Assembly: GCF_017313085.1 (NCBI RefSeq)
Contig: NZ_JAFLNF010000001.1
Span: 800,888-864,887 of the forward strand
Direction: 5' to 3'
Origin: Roseibium limicola
GTDB taxonomy: Bacteria; Pseudomonadota; Alphaproteobacteria; Rhizobiales; Stappiaceae
DNA: 64,000 bases
A program made the translations under genes and the position numbers. The notes below the pieces were generated by a model, which had not been told where the DNA came from, did no database searches, and was given only the letters and a program-made list of their open reading frames with translations. Below, piece by piece: positions 63,948 to 64,000 of this stretch (positions are counted from its first letter, which is position 1; every line of letters starts with the position of its first letter).

Positions 63948-64000
63948 CCTGGCGGCGACCTACTCTCCCACACCTTAAGATGCAGTACCATTGGCGCTGG
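63948..64000 (-). rRNA. 5S ribosomal RNA, 3' part
   Basis: The minus strand reads ...GUGUGGGAGAGUAGGUC and ends GCCGCCAGG, the conserved 3' end of alphaproteobacterial 5S rRNA. The gene continues beyond the right edge of the window. Confidence 0.93.

Overview
This window looks like a chromosomal segment of a marine-type alphaproteobacterium (Stappiaceae such as Roseibium/Labrenzia or Stappia would fit). The right edge is the 3' end of an rRNA operon: the last part of 5S rRNA followed by an initiator tRNA with an alphaproteobacterial anticodon arm, both on the minus strand. Almost everything from 3.5 to 62.4 kb is one trans-acyltransferase polyketide synthase / nonribosomal peptide synthetase (trans-AT PKS-NRPS) cluster. 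None of the PKS modules carries its own AT.

Layout. 1-3.4 kb: flanking membrane genes (a DUF697-like protein; then an SPFH/band-7 protein, a membrane-anchored type-1 periplasmic-binding-fold protein and a 69-residue membrane protein in a tight operon). 52.1-3.5 kb, minus strand: one long operon joined by 4-bp ATGA overlaps or very short gaps. It encodes two half-size ABC exporters, an AT-ER protein, PKS A (6963 aa), a flavin monooxygenase and PKS B (6892 aa, ending in C-A-PCP-TE). 52.5-54.8 kb, plus strand: a discrete ACP and an AsnB-type amidotransferase. 59.5-54.7 kb, minus strand: P450, HMG-CoA-synthase-like enzyme, donor ACP, decarboxylating KS (Cys to Ser) and ECH1, the complete beta-branching cassette. 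59.7-62.4 kb: a metallophosphoesterase with no canonical start codon, a Sfp-type PPTase and a discrete acyl hydrolase/AT. 62.6-63.7 kb: a secreted DUF3089 alpha/beta hydrolase, then tRNA-fMet and 5S rRNA.

How the genes fit together (inference from domain order). The discrete ACP and AsnB enzyme would make malonamyl-ACP. PKS A starts directly with a KS, so it can take this external starter. Module 1 (KS-DH-KR-ACP) gives an enoyl amide. Module 2 has a divergent KS and a DH-fold domain without the DH motif (a branching or B domain), the arrangement that builds glutarimide rings. Modules 3 (KS-KR), 4 (KS, degenerate ACP-like insert, MT, ACP) and 5 (KS, two crotonase folds, tandem ACPs) add a hydroxyl, a methyl and a beta-branch. 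Module 6 is split over three genes (KS-DH* on PKS A, the flavin monooxygenase, an ACP on PKS B), as in oxygen-inserting modules. PKS B continues through modules 7-11, the last non-elongating, to an NRPS module whose hand-read A-domain pocket suggests a basic amino acid, probably arginine, and a thioesterase.

This architecture matches what I recall of the sesbanimide (sbn) clusters of marine alphaproteobacteria, whose terminal PKS/NRPS SbnQ resembles PedH of the pederin pathway. I could not check that by alignment. The main points of interest are the ACP-like insert with Ser replaced by Val in module 4, the three-gene oxidation module, the doubled crotonase fold, the predicted arginine terminus, and the apparent AUC start of the metallophosphoesterase. 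No transcriptional regulator gene was seen inside the cluster.
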